DNA from: Planctomycetota bacterium
GTDB taxonomy: Bacteria > Planctomycetota > MHYJ01 > JACQXL01 > JACQZI01
Direction of reading: 5' to 3'
Length of the DNA stretch: 64,000 nucleotides
NCBI GenBank assembly: GCA_016207825.1
Contig: JACQZI010000038.1
Span: 1 to 64,000 of the forward strand
Positions 36,225 through 45,687 of the stretch are shown one piece after another. Under the pieces are notes generated by a model. The model searched no databases. It saw only the letters and a program-made list of their open reading frames with translations, and was not told the origin of the DNA. The translations under genes were made by a program, and so were the position numbers. Each line of letters begins with the position of its first letter. Position 1 is the first letter of the stretch.

Positions 36225-36838
36225 AAATAATCTTTTAACTCGTTAAGAAGCGTATTCTGCCGGTTGATTAATTCTTTTACTTCTTTTTCCGTTTTTGCGA
36301 TTACGGCCTTATCCTTGATAGAAACGAAATTGGCATTTACGTTCATCAGGCAGCCGTTGAATGCGGACTGGCTCAATAATATCGCTACGCCGAAATCGCT
36401 TTTTACATTCAGGTTAAACTTAAGGCAATCCCCTATTCCTTTAAGGCATTCAAGGTTTTCAAGGACGGCCCGCATCCCTTTTAAAGGAACATCCATTGCA
36501 CCAATTAGTGCAGATTGTATTTTTTTACTGCGCAATGTTTTCTCTTTTTCCATTTCCTTAGGGTTTTTATAAGCATTCATCACGCTTTCATAAGCTAGGC
36601 AGTCTTTTTCCGAAAGACTTAAAAGCTCCCGGCTTTTCTTACGGAAAAACCCGCTGGCTTTTTTAAGAAGCTTTGCCTGCTCTGCAGGGGATTTTTTGAT
36701 AATGATATCGCAAACCATTTTACCCAATGCCGAAGCCATCGCCCCGGCAAATGCGGAAGCATTACCCCCGCCCGGCACGGCATTTGACGAGCCCAATAAA
36801 TCCAGGTATTTCTGTAACGGCATTGGGGGATATTTCAT
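36221..36838 (-). CDS. Formiminotransferase-cyclodeaminase-like protein (FchA family)
   Basis: 205 residues of the FTCD C-terminal (cyclodeaminase) fold: SSNAVPGGGNASAFAGAMASALGKMVC followed by a helical bundle. Family members convert 5-formimino-THF to 5,10-methenyl-THF in the cytoplasm. Coupled by ATGA overlaps to scpB upstream and to the HEAT lipoprotein downstream. Substrate is inferred from family only. Confidence 0.82.
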   Translation of the reverse strand: MKYPPMPLQKYLDLLGSSNAVPGGGNASAFAGAMASALGKMVCDIIIKKSPAEQAKLLKKASGFFRKKSRELLSLSEKDCLAYESVMNAYKNPKEMEKEKTLRSKKIQSALIGAMDVPLKGMRAVLENLECLKGIGDCLKFNLNVKSDFGVAILLSQSAFNGCLMNVNANFVSIKDKAVIAKTEKEVKELINRQNTLLNELKDYL

Positions 36839-37353
36839 TTTAATTCGACCGGTTTAGGCAGATCCTGAAGGGAATTAAGACCGAGCAATTCCAGAAACTT
36901 GGGGGCGGTGCCGTAAAGAATCGGATGGCCCAATTCCTCGGAACGGCCGGCCATTTTAACCAGCCCTTTTTCCATAAGCGCCCTGACAATGGCGCTGGAA
37001 TCCACACCGCGAATAGATTCTATCTCAGCCCGGATAACCGGCTGTTTATAGGCGATGATGGATAAAACCTCCATGGCGGCATTGGAAAGCTTGGTTTCCT
37101 CGCGCTGGATATTAAGTTTGGCAAGCCACTCTCGGTAATCCGGCTTGGTGCGCATCTGGAATCCGCCGGCAATTTCCTGGATAAAAAACGCCCTGTTCTG
37201 CGCCTCGTATTCCTTATTAAGTTCGCTTATCGCCTCCTTAACCGCGGGAAGCGCTACATCGCCGATGACATTTTTAATCTTGTTGGCGGGCAGGGATTCT
37301 TCAGTGGCAAAGAGCAAGGCTTCTACGATTTTCTTGACTTCAAAAAGTTCCAT
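36835..37353 (-). CDS. scpB: Segregation and condensation protein B
   Basis: 172 residues, two winged-helix domains. VKKIVEALLFATEESLPANKI, LSNAAMEVLSIIAYKQPVIRAEIESIRGVDSS and GRSEELGHPILYGTAPKFLELLGL are classic ScpB. Works with ScpA and SMC in chromosome condensation. scpA is not adjacent. First gene of the operon. Confidence 0.95.
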   Translation of the reverse strand: MELFEVKKIVEALLFATEESLPANKIKNVIGDVALPAVKEAISELNKEYEAQNRAFFIQEIAGGFQMRTKPDYREWLAKLNIQREETKLSNAAMEVLSIIAYKQPVIRAEIESIRGVDSSAIVRALMEKGLVKMAGRSEELGHPILYGTAPKFLELLGLNSLQDLPKPVELK

Positions 37354-37512
37354 AAGACGTTATAAAACTAAAATCGCCCTGTTTTGTCAAATGAATAATA
37401 ATTTTATTTGGGCTTTCCGGGCAAGGGCGTCTAAATTACGGACAGGGAATCCCCCGAAAGGGTTCGCGGGGTATTTATTATTCGGGCGGCTCGTATTAGC
37501 TAAACGGCCGGA

Positions 37513-37791
37513 TTAATATCTTTTTCCGAAATCTTTTCTCGGACCGCCGCCGCCTTCTCTGGGCGGGCGGGCTTCATCAATTCTCATCTGGCGTCCTTTG
37601 AATTCCTGCCCGTCAAGAGCGGCTTTCGCGGCTTCGGCTTCTGCCGGAGAACCCATCTCAACAAAACCGAATCCCTTGCCCTGTATGATATTGACGCTGT
37701 TGACTGTTCCATGCGCCGTAAAAAGGCCCTTTAGTTCTTCGTTAGTCACCTCGTAGCTGAGGTTTCCTACATATAATTTATTCCCTTGCAT
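37513..37791 (-). CDS. RRM-type RNA-binding protein
   Basis: 92 residues from MQGNKLYVGNLSYEV at 37791. RNP2 is KLYVGNLSY and RNP1 is KGFGFVEM, followed by a glycine/arginine-rich tail (PREGGGGPRKDFGKRY). Such small single-RRM proteins are common in planctomycetes and cyanobacteria and are often cold-induced RNA chaperones. A hairpin lies in the leader (37843-37878). Confidence 0.93.
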   Translation of the reverse strand: MQGNKLYVGNLSYEVTNEELKGLFTAHGTVNSVNIIQGKGFGFVEMGSPAEAEAAKAALDGQEFKGRQMRIDEARPPREGGGGPRKDFGKRY

Positions 37792-37842
37792 GAGAAAACT
37801 CCTTCTTATTAACAACTTATTCGGGAAACAACTTAAACAGGA

Positions 37843-37878
37843 CCGGTTAAATTACCCGCCTCCTTTCGCTTTAACCGG
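37843..37878 (-). promoter_or_regulatory. Leader hairpin upstream of the RRM gene
   Basis: Perfect 9-base arms CCGGTTAAA (37843-37851) and TTTAACCGG (37870-37878). On the transcribed strand the 18-nt loop contains AAAGGAGG, a Shine-Dalgarno-like sequence about 70 nt before the start codon. Possibly a regulatory element or the leader of a short upstream reading frame. Confidence 0.4.
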
Positions 37879-38040
37879 GTTATGTTCAATTCCCTTTTCT
37901 TTTTAGGAGTATAACAAAGAGGATTCCCTGTGTCAAGAAGATTTTCCAGGAACAGCCAAATTAATTTGTAATCGGGAAGCGCCCGGAATTCTTAATTATT
38001 TTGACATGGCGCAGGGCGAATCGTAAAATTCCCCGATATT

Positions 38041-38676
38041 ATGGCTGCCCATCCAAAGAAACAAAATGCCATCCTGCTCATCGGACCAACCGGTTCCGGC
38101 AAAACACCGCTAGGGAATTTCATGGAAAAGAAAAGCTGGCAAGGCCGGCGATGCCGCCACTTCGATTTCGGAGAAAACCTGCGCCGTATCGCCGTCGGCA
38201 GATCATCTTCCATGTTCAACAGGAAAGAAACTGCTTTTATCCGCGATATACTCTCTTCGGGCGCGCTTTTAAAGGATAAAGATTTTCTCGTTGCCGCCAA
38301 GACATTGAAATATTTCATAAAAAAGAAACGCGTCAAACCGGATGATTTCATTATCCTGAACGGGCTGCCCCGCCATACCGGGCAAGCAAAAGTAATGGCA
38401 AAAACGGTTGATATCAAAATGCTGATTAGCCTTGTTTCATCGCCGGAAACTATCCTTAAAAGAATAAAAACCAATGCCGGCGGAGACAGGAAAGGGAGAA
38501 CGGATGATAATATAGAATCTGTAGCTAAAAAACTGGAGCTATTCAGGAAGCACACAGTCTCATTAATTGAATATTACCGTAAACTGGGCGTAAAAATCGC
38601 TTCGGTTACCGTATCCGCACGCACCAAACCTAAAAACATACTGAACACCCTGGAACAGGAACAAAACCGGCTATAA
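38041..38676 (+). CDS. Adenylate-kinase-like nucleoside monophosphate kinase
   Basis: 211 residues. P-loop GPTGSGKTPLG, NMP-binding region with DFGENLRRIA, DDFIILNGLPRHTGQA in place of the usual GFPR motif (here NGLPR), and a C-terminal GRTDDN. The LID is short without zinc cysteines. It is divergent from true Adk, so nucleotide specificity is unsure. Confidence 0.75.
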   Translation: MAAHPKKQNAILLIGPTGSGKTPLGNFMEKKSWQGRRCRHFDFGENLRRIAVGRSSSMFNRKETAFIRDILSSGALLKDKDFLVAAKTLKYFIKKKRVKPDDFIILNGLPRHTGQAKVMAKTVDIKMLISLVSSPETILKRIKTNAGGDRKGRTDDNIESVAKKLELFRKHTVSLIEYYRKLGVKIASVTVSARTKPKNILNTLEQEQNRL

Positions 38677-38793
38677 AATAATAATTAAGAAAAAATAATT
38701 ATTTGCAAAACTTTTGCCTGTTTTAGGTGTATTATATATAAGAGAGAATTATATACCAATATAACCCCATCTTCAAATAAGGAGGAGACGTTT

Positions 38794-39828
38794 ATGAATA
38801 AAAACATGCTGTTAGGGAAAAAGTGCTGGATAGCCCTGATTGCGGTTACTTTGTTTGCACTAGTTTTAACTGAAGCCAATCTGTTTGCGGAAAATAAAGA
38901 CCCGGCGGCCGGGAACAACGGGAACGTACCTCCTCTCCCACCGCGCGAGGAGAAGAAACAAAACCAGCAAAACAAGCAAAACCCACCGGTTAAAACAGAT
39001 ATGAAAGAAGTGGATGTTAAATGGCGCACGGATAAGCTTAAAGAAGCGTTTGAACTGGCGCGCAAGGAAAACAAATTCCTGTTCATTTATTTTATATTTT
39101 CGGAATTGGACAAATGCCCTCCTATTTATGACGGGAAAATATCTGCCTATTCAAGGGACAAAGCCGTGTTTATCAAAATCCATGTTGAAACGGTAAAAGG
39201 CGAAATCAAAAATAAAAATATAGCCGAATTCTTTGAAAGGTATCAACTGGAAAAAGAAGGCGTTGCCGTGGTGCTGGACCAGCATCGTAATTTTATTGCA
39301 AAGCTGCCAGTCCCTGCCGCCAATAGCAAACTGCTTGCTTTGCTGGAAAAATCGGAACAAGCAATCGAGGAAACAGGAAAAAACCTCAAAAAACAGTGGG
39401 AAAAAGCAGTTAAGCTCAAGAAAGGCGACAATAAAAAAGAACTGATCAGAGAACTAAACAAAATCATCCAAACCAATCAGCATGGATACGAGGAGTTCGC
39501 CAATGCAAAAAAAGAGCTTGAAACGCTGAATGAACCGTTTAAAACACGGCTAAAAGAAATAATCAAGCAATATATTGTAAACGGAAAAGACAAAGAAGAT
39601 ACCATAAAAGAAACTATTGAACAGATGGAAATGCTGATTAAAGACTGCAAGGAACTGCCTGCGGAAGCCGATATACAAAACGCAATCGCCAAAATAAAAA
39701 AAGGAGAAGCCTTCCCCGATGAAGAAAAAGAAGCAGAAGAAAGCAAAGTAAAAGCGGAAGAAAAAGAAGCTCCTCCTGAAATTAATATTGACGATTTATT
39801 GGAAGAACCTGCCGCGGACGACATGTAA
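38794..39828 (+). CDS. Exported thioredoxin-fold-like protein with charged C-terminus
   Basis: 344 residues. A signal peptide ends near EANLFAEN. Residues about 80-180 resemble a thioredoxin-like fold (KEAFELARKENKFLFIYFIF; VVLDQHRNFIAKLPVP) but lack the CxxC active site. The rest is highly charged and helical, likely coiled-coil, ending in an acidic tail (PPEINIDDLLEEPAADDM). GGAGGAG precedes the ATG. Function unknown. Confidence 0.65.
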   Translation: MNKNMLLGKKCWIALIAVTLFALVLTEANLFAENKDPAAGNNGNVPPLPPREEKKQNQQNKQNPPVKTDMKEVDVKWRTDKLKEAFELARKENKFLFIYFIFSELDKCPPIYDGKISAYSRDKAVFIKIHVETVKGEIKNKNIAEFFERYQLEKEGVAVVLDQHRNFIAKLPVPAANSKLLALLEKSEQAIEETGKNLKKQWEKAVKLKKGDNKKELIRELNKIIQTNQHGYEEFANAKKELETLNEPFKTRLKEIIKQYIVNGKDKEDTIKETIEQMEMLIKDCKELPAEADIQNAIAKIKKGEAFPDEEKEAEESKVKAEEKEAPPEINIDDLLEEPAADDM

Positions 39829-39875
39829 CGCGTTAAAAGAAAAGACGGTTTATCTTTCCGGAGTGATAAAAGCAC

Positions 39876-41657
39876 CTAGTTGCTTATAACAGCTGCCCCT
39901 AAAGCGTCTTCGTACTCTTTCAAAAACCTTTGCGGAGAGATTCCGCTTTCAATCACCGACCACGGCAGTATTTCATCGGGCTTCCTAGGGCGGCGGGCAT
40001 AATCATCCATCGAAAAACCGTTTTTATTAAACGCCTCCTCCCACAAGGCAAAGTTAAAAGCTTCATCCCAGGAATCAAACCGGCATCCTGACTTCCATAC
40101 ATCCAGGATGACTTTTCCCAGTTTCCTGTCTCCGCGCGCCATGGCGCCTTCTAAAACGTTGCGCGACCCGTCGTGGAATTTTAATTTTATCTTATTGGAA
40201 CGGACGAGGGTTTTTATCAATTGCTGTTTGGCTTGTATTGCCTCTATCGAATCCATCGCCACCCACTGAAAAGCCGTATGCGGCTTGGGAGTAAAAGGCG
40301 ATATTGTTACATTTATATTGCCTGCCCAGCCAGTGGCTTCTTTTCCCATCAGGGATGATTTATTAATCATTTCAGATAGCATCTTGATATCTTCCTCTGT
40401 TTCGCCTGGTAACCCAATCATAAAATACAGCTTTATCAGATTCCAGCCGTTTTTATATGCCGACTTGATGGCTTCAAATAAATCTTCATCCCCTATCGGC
40501 TTATCGATAGTCCGGCGCAAACGTGTAGAACCGGCTTCCGGCGCCATGGTAAAACCTTCCTTGCGCACCGCGGACATTATTGCAGGCAGATTCCTTAATT
40601 GTTCATCTATATGTAAGGAAGGCAAAGAAATGCTTACCTTCCGTGCCCTGAAACGGGCGTTCAGGCGGGTCAAAAGCTCGGGTAGCCAGGGATAATCACC
40701 GCTTGATAAGGAAAGAAGAGAGATTTCATCATAACCCGTGCTTTTGTATGTCTCCTCCGCCAGGTTTACCAGCGTCTCAACCGAACGATAACGCACGGGA
40801 GATTTTATCGTATTCGATATGCAAAACCTGCAGCTGTGCGGGCAACCCCTCATTATTTCCAGGTTGATTCTGTCATGCACGGCTTCGGCAAAGGGAATAA
40901 CCGGGTTGGTCGGGTAAAAGGCATTGTCCAAATCTTCCAGCACCGCCTTCTTGATGGTCGGCGGAATATCATTATCTTTTGGTTTTATTGAAGCAACTGT
41001 CCCGTCCGCATTATATATAACATCATAAAGGCATGGTGCGTATAATGCCGGCACCCTTTTTACGAGCATCTTTATCATTTCATACCGGTTTTTCAGGTGT
41101 ACCTTTTTCAGCAATAAAAATTCATCGCATAATTTTGGCAGGATATCCTCTCCATCCCCTATTACGAATATATCTATAAAATCAGACATGGGTTCGGGAT
41201 TAAATACCGCCGGGCCGCCGGCGATGACAAGCGGGTCTTCAATACGGCGCTCGGCGCTTTTCAAGGGAATTCCGCCCAGATGAAGCATATTGAGCGTGTT
41301 GGTATAACACAATTCATGCTGCAGGGAAAACCCGATGATGTCAAATTCCTTGATCGGCGTATGAGTCTCCAGCGAATAAAGCGGGATATTATTCCCCTTC
41401 AACACCTTTTCCATATCCTTCCACGGGGTAAAAACACGCTCGGCAGCCATATCGGGATTCTTGTTGATTATCCCGTAAAGAATCTGGATACCCAGGTGCG
41501 ACATGCCTATTTTATATGTATCAGGAAAAGCAAGCAATAATTTCAGCCTGACAGAAGAATGATCCTTCACAATGGAATTAACCTCACCGCCGATATATTG
41601 CGAAGGATGCTGTGCGTTCAGCAATAACGGTTCAATTTGTTTCCAGACGGATGACAT
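39876..41657 (-). CDS. Radical SAM protein of the TIGR03960-like family
   Basis: 593 residues. An N-terminal cobalamin-binding-like region (LKLLLAFPDTYKIGMSHLGIQILYGIIN) is followed by a radical SAM core with CPHSCRFC and a domain with EAGSTRLRRTIDKPI. The arrangement is that of the uncharacterised bacterial family TIGR03960, related to MiaB/YgiQ-type enzymes. The partner gene often found with it (DUF2344/TIGR03936) is not adjacent. Substrate unknown. Confidence 0.85.
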   Translation of the reverse strand: MSSVWKQIEPLLLNAQHPSQYIGGEVNSIVKDHSSVRLKLLLAFPDTYKIGMSHLGIQILYGIINKNPDMAAERVFTPWKDMEKVLKGNNIPLYSLETHTPIKEFDIIGFSLQHELCYTNTLNMLHLGGIPLKSAERRIEDPLVIAGGPAVFNPEPMSDFIDIFVIGDGEDILPKLCDEFLLLKKVHLKNRYEMIKMLVKRVPALYAPCLYDVIYNADGTVASIKPKDNDIPPTIKKAVLEDLDNAFYPTNPVIPFAEAVHDRINLEIMRGCPHSCRFCISNTIKSPVRYRSVETLVNLAEETYKSTGYDEISLLSLSSGDYPWLPELLTRLNARFRARKVSISLPSLHIDEQLRNLPAIMSAVRKEGFTMAPEAGSTRLRRTIDKPIGDEDLFEAIKSAYKNGWNLIKLYFMIGLPGETEEDIKMLSEMINKSSLMGKEATGWAGNINVTISPFTPKPHTAFQWVAMDSIEAIQAKQQLIKTLVRSNKIKLKFHDGSRNVLEGAMARGDRKLGKVILDVWKSGCRFDSWDEAFNFALWEEAFNKNGFSMDDYARRPRKPDEILPWSVIESGISPQRFLKEYEDALGAAVISN

Positions 41658-41798
41658 ATCCTTACTATAAATATATTACGTTGATTAGTCAACAATAAAA
41701 ATTCAAGGCTGCTCGTGGAGAAAGTTATTTTCTTTTATTTTGCTTTTCATAGCGTTTTCTATTAAAATCACCCTGCTTATAAAATAAAGGATAATATC

Positions 41799-42281
41799 AT
41801 GCAAATCCTGGTAATGTATTATTCAAGGAGCGGCAACACTAAAAAACTGTCTGAGGAAATCGCGCGCGGCGTAAAAGAAGTCGACGGCGTTTCCTGCCTG
41901 GTTAAATCCGTTTCGGAAGTGACCAAGGAAGATTTTCTGGAGTCGGATGGAATCATTGCCGGCTCTCCGGTATATTTCGGGACGATGGCTGCCGAGATGA
42001 AAGCGGTGTTCGATAAATTCGTCTCCGTAAGGAGAAAGATGGAGAATAAAATCGGCGCGGCATTCGCCACAGCGGGAGATTCGACAGGCGGAAAAGAAAC
42101 AACCCTTATGTCCATCTTCCAGGCAATGTTGATATACGGGATGATTATCGCGGGTGACCCTCTGGATGCCACGGGCCATTATGGGGTGGCTTGTACCGGC
42201 GCACCGGATACCAGGACTTCGGAAAATGCCGCCAAACTCGGTAAACGTGTCGCCCTGCTCGTAAAAAAGATAAAATCTTAG
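41799..42281 (+). CDS. Flavodoxin-family/WrbA-like protein
   Basis: 160 residues. FMN phosphate loop YYSRSGNTKKL near the N-terminus, aromatic loop AGSPVYFGTMAAEMKAVFD and FATAGDSTGGKETTL. Matches flavodoxin or NAD(P)H:quinone oxidoreductase folds; could serve redox homeostasis in an anaerobe. Fifteen bases separate it from the next gene. Confidence 0.87.
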   Translation: MQILVMYYSRSGNTKKLSEEIARGVKEVDGVSCLVKSVSEVTKEDFLESDGIIAGSPVYFGTMAAEMKAVFDKFVSVRRKMENKIGAAFATAGDSTGGKETTLMSIFQAMLIYGMIIAGDPLDATGHYGVACTGAPDTRTSENAAKLGKRVALLVKKIKS

Positions 42282-42295
42282 AAATGGAGTAAACC

Positions 42296-44911
42296 ATGAA
42301 AAAGATATTTTTCCTCCTGCTGTCAATCGCGGCTTTATTCGCCTATCTAGGATGCAACTCTACCGATGCGGGAACCGAAAATCCTGCCCAAAAAGAAGAA
42401 TCCAAAGACAAGGAAAAACCGTTTGCCGAAGTTATCAAGGACTATACCCCCATTACAGGCTGTTTCAATATCTATTACAAAGCAGATGAAGGCAAGGCGT
42501 TCCTGGAAATAAAACCGGAACAATTTGATAATATTTACCTGTGTTCCATCGTCCGCGAATCCGGCGACGGCGGATTCTTCGATTCCGCCTCCATGGAAGA
42601 CAGTTTCCCGTTTATCTTCAGGAAAGTAAATAAAACCATCCAATTCATCCATAAGAACGTTTATTACACGGCGGATAAATCGTCGCCGTTTTATAAAGCC
42701 ATCGAGCGCGGGGTAAGCGATTCCTTGATGGGCTCGGCTAAAATAGAATCCGCGCCCCACCCGGAAACAAAAGGAATCCTAATCGACCTGGGCAATCTTT
42801 TCCTGCAGGATTTCCCCCTTGTCTCATTTATTTTAAGCGAGTATGCCAAGCAAGATTATTCGTTCGACCGCGAGAACAGTTATTTCGCATCGCTTAAATC
42901 ATTCTCGCGGAACACGGAAATCTCCGTTATCATGACCTTCCGGAGCGGACGGCCCAAATGGGAAAATTCGGCTCTACCCGATGCGCGCGGTATGACCCTG
43001 CGTTACCATTACAGCCTGAGCGCACTGCCGGAAACCGGTTATACACCGCGCCTGGCAGATGACCGGATCGGGCATTTCATCACGATGTTCCAGGATTACA
43101 CCACGGTCCTTAAAGATACACCTTATATCCGCTACGTTGAAAGATGGCGACTGGAAAAAGCCGCTCCCGACGCCGAGCTTTCTTCGCCCAAACAGCCGAT
43201 AGTTTTCTGGATGGAAAAAACTATCCCTACCGAATTCCGCGAAGCAGTCAAAAAGGGTATTTTGCTGTGGAATAATGCTTTCGAGAAAATCGGAATCAAG
43301 GATGCGATAGAAGTACGCCAGCAACCGGATGACGCGGACTGGGATCCGGCCGATATTCGTTATAATACTATCTGCTGGATACTTAAACCAAGAAACGGTT
43401 ATGCCGTCGGTCCGAGTCAGGCTAATCCGCTTACCGGCGAAATTTACGCGGCCGATATCAGGATTAGCGCAGATATCGTGCGCTCCACTTTCCTACAAAT
43501 GGAAGAACTCATTGAGCCGGTGCAAAATAAATCCAAGCATAACCGGCATCATCAATGCGATTATGGAAACGGGTTGAATTTCCAGGCGGCTTTCGGATTA
43601 GCACTCCTTAATTCACGTGGCTCTGTCTCGCCGGATGACCCTGAAATAAAAAAATTCATAAATGATTATATTACGGACCTGGTAGTCCACGAAGTCGGCC
43701 ATACTCTCGGTTTAAGGCACAATTTCAAGGCAAGTTCAATAAGAAAAATCAAAGAACTACATGACGCCTGTATTACCGAAAAATACGGCTACAGCGGCTC
43801 TGTAATGGATTACATGCCGATAAATATCGCCCCCAAAGGAATTAACCAGGGTGCTTACTGGCAAACCGAATTAGGTTATTATGATTACTGGGCAATTGAA
43901 TACGCCTACAAACCACTTGATGCCAAAACTCTGGATGAGGAAAAAAAAGAACTGGATAAAATCGCCTCGCGCCTGGGGGAAAACGACCTGTCTTACGGCA
44001 CGGATGAAGACTCCTTCGGATTCAGCCCGGAAGGCGTTGACCCGCTGTGCAACCAGTGGGATTTAAGCGACGACCCGATTACCTTTTTCCGGCTCAGGAT
44101 AGAACTGGTCAAAGAATTATGGAAGAATATCGCCGAAGGTAAATTCGCCGAGCCGGGCATGCGTTATACGAAAATGAGGAACGCCTTTGCCGCCGGCTTC
44201 GGCGCTTATTCCGTTGCCGGATTATGCGCCTCCAAGTTTATCGGGGGGCTTTATTTCCGGCGCGACCATGCAGGCGACCCGGATAACCGCCTGCCTTTTG
44301 AACCGGTCTCCGCAGAAGAACAAAGAGCCGCCATCGCCTTCCTGCGGGAATATATCTTCGCCCCGGACGCTTTTTCCTTCCCGGCCGAATTATTAAACAA
44401 ACTCTCGCCGGAAAGGTTTCCCCAGTTTGAACATTCCAACCAAAAAATCGATTTTCCCATACATGCCTCCGTCCTGAATGTCCAGAAACCGGTGCTCGAA
44501 CGGATTTACCACCCCATGGTCTTGCAACGGATAATCGATACCCAGTTGAAATATAAGGAAAACCAGGATGTATTTACACTGGCTGAATTATTTGCCAGGA
44601 TGAGGGACGCCATCTGGTCTGAATTGCTGGTAAAATCCAACCTGCCTGCCGAAGCCTCGGCACAGGCAGGTATCAATTCATTCCGCCGCGCCCTGCAAAA
44701 AGAACACCTTGAAAAACTAATACAGCTGGCCGTCAAGCCTCCTGAAAGTATCCCCTCTGATGCCACGGCGCTTGCCCGCGCCGACCTGGTGGCGCTGGAT
44801 TCGGAAATGGCCAAGCTCCTAAATGACACAATAGATATTACCACCAAGGCGCACTTGGAAGAATGCCGTGCGCTCATCGCCGGCGCTTTGAAAGCCGGCT
44901 ACCAGAGATAA
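42296..44911 (+). CDS. Lipoprotein metzincin metalloprotease (DUF5117/DUF4953-like)
   Basis: 871 residues. Lipoprotein signal with YLGCNST. The metzincin zinc site HEVGHTLGLRH (about residues 466-476) is followed by a Met-turn SVMDYMP. The N-terminal half matches the DUF5117/5118 architecture of large planctomycete and bacteroidete zinc proteases. GGAG precedes the ATG. Residues near 784 (LPAEASAQAGI) are encoded by a CCTGCC/GGCAGG palindrome (44640-44668). Substrate unknown; probably in the envelope. Confidence 0.87.
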   Translation: MKKIFFLLLSIAALFAYLGCNSTDAGTENPAQKEESKDKEKPFAEVIKDYTPITGCFNIYYKADEGKAFLEIKPEQFDNIYLCSIVRESGDGGFFDSASMEDSFPFIFRKVNKTIQFIHKNVYYTADKSSPFYKAIERGVSDSLMGSAKIESAPHPETKGILIDLGNLFLQDFPLVSFILSEYAKQDYSFDRENSYFASLKSFSRNTEISVIMTFRSGRPKWENSALPDARGMTLRYHYSLSALPETGYTPRLADDRIGHFITMFQDYTTVLKDTPYIRYVERWRLEKAAPDAELSSPKQPIVFWMEKTIPTEFREAVKKGILLWNNAFEKIGIKDAIEVRQQPDDADWDPADIRYNTICWILKPRNGYAVGPSQANPLTGEIYAADIRISADIVRSTFLQMEELIEPVQNKSKHNRHHQCDYGNGLNFQAAFGLALLNSRGSVSPDDPEIKKFINDYITDLVVHEVGHTLGLRHNFKASSIRKIKELHDACITEKYGYSGSVMDYMPINIAPKGINQGAYWQTELGYYDYWAIEYAYKPLDAKTLDEEKKELDKIASRLGENDLSYGTDEDSFGFSPEGVDPLCNQWDLSDDPITFFRLRIELVKELWKNIAEGKFAEPGMRYTKMRNAFAAGFGAYSVAGLCASKFIGGLYFRRDHAGDPDNRLPFEPVSAEEQRAAIAFLREYIFAPDAFSFPAELLNKLSPERFPQFEHSNQKIDFPIHASVLNVQKPVLERIYHPMVLQRIIDTQLKYKENQDVFTLAELFARMRDAIWSELLVKSNLPAEASAQAGINSFRRALQKEHLEKLIQLAVKPPESIPSDATALARADLVALDSEMAKLLNDTIDITTKAHLEECRALIAGALKAGYQR

Positions 44912-44913
44912 AA

Positions 44914-45687
44914 ATGGATTACCGCAAAACGCAGGGGATCGTTATCAGGGTCATGGACTACCGCGAAAGCAGCCAGATTGTCACCATCTACACGCGCGAT
45001 TACGGCAAAGTAACCCTCATGGCGCGCGGTAGCAGGAGGCAAAGGAAGGATATGGACGGACCTTTTGACCTTTTGACGTACTGCGAGGTGGTTTATATCT
45101 CCAACCCGCTTAAACAGATGAATATCTTGACCGGCAGCAAAATTTATGATAATTTCAGTGCTTTGCGTAATACTTACGGGAAGCACCTGTATGGCTGGAT
45201 GGTGGCGGAAATGCTGAATGAAATTACCCCGCCGGAAGATTCCAATCGGTCTTTATTCAGCCTGGCCAAGGCTACTCTTAGGAATATGTGCAAAACCCCG
45301 CTCCCCGAAAGCGTTCGGGGCGGTGAACCGTCCGGGGTAAAAGGCGATGACGAAACACTGAAACTCTTGTTCTTTAATTTTCAGGTTCATGCCCTGAAAC
45401 ACCTGGGATACCTTTCGGCAAAAAACCTGAAAACAACTTCGTTTCCCCGGGGAATAATTTCCCGGAATGATTCCCGTGGCGTATTTGCGCTGGTCGAAAA
45501 CCTGTTAAAGGCCAAAACCCCGCTGGGGCACCTGAAACTTTCCAGGGAAATGCTGACCAAGCTTTACGGGTTTCTGGATAAGTATATTTCGTGTATTACC
45601 GGGCGCCAATTGAAAGTAAGGATGTATGATGAAAACAAAGTTATACTTGGCACTGCTTTGTGCAATAACCGCGCTGGCAATATGTAA
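44914..45687 (+). CDS. recO: DNA repair protein RecO
   Basis: 257 residues from MDYRKTQGIVIRVMDYRESS at 44914, two bases after the protease stop. The N-terminal OB fold and helical C-terminal domain are typical; RecO helps RecR load RecA in the RecF pathway. The zinc-finger cysteines of many RecO are missing. Odd: residues about 131-145 (PLPESVRGGEPSGVKG) are encoded by a palindromic CCCGAAAGCG/TTCGGGGCGG repeat, again a tolerated in-frame insertion. Confidence 0.87.
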   Translation: MDYRKTQGIVIRVMDYRESSQIVTIYTRDYGKVTLMARGSRRQRKDMDGPFDLLTYCEVVYISNPLKQMNILTGSKIYDNFSALRNTYGKHLYGWMVAEMLNEITPPEDSNRSLFSLAKATLRNMCKTPLPESVRGGEPSGVKGDDETLKLLFFNFQVHALKHLGYLSAKNLKTTSFPRGIISRNDSRGVFALVENLLKAKTPLGHLKLSREMLTKLYGFLDKYISCITGRQLKVRMYDENKVILGTALCNNRAGNM

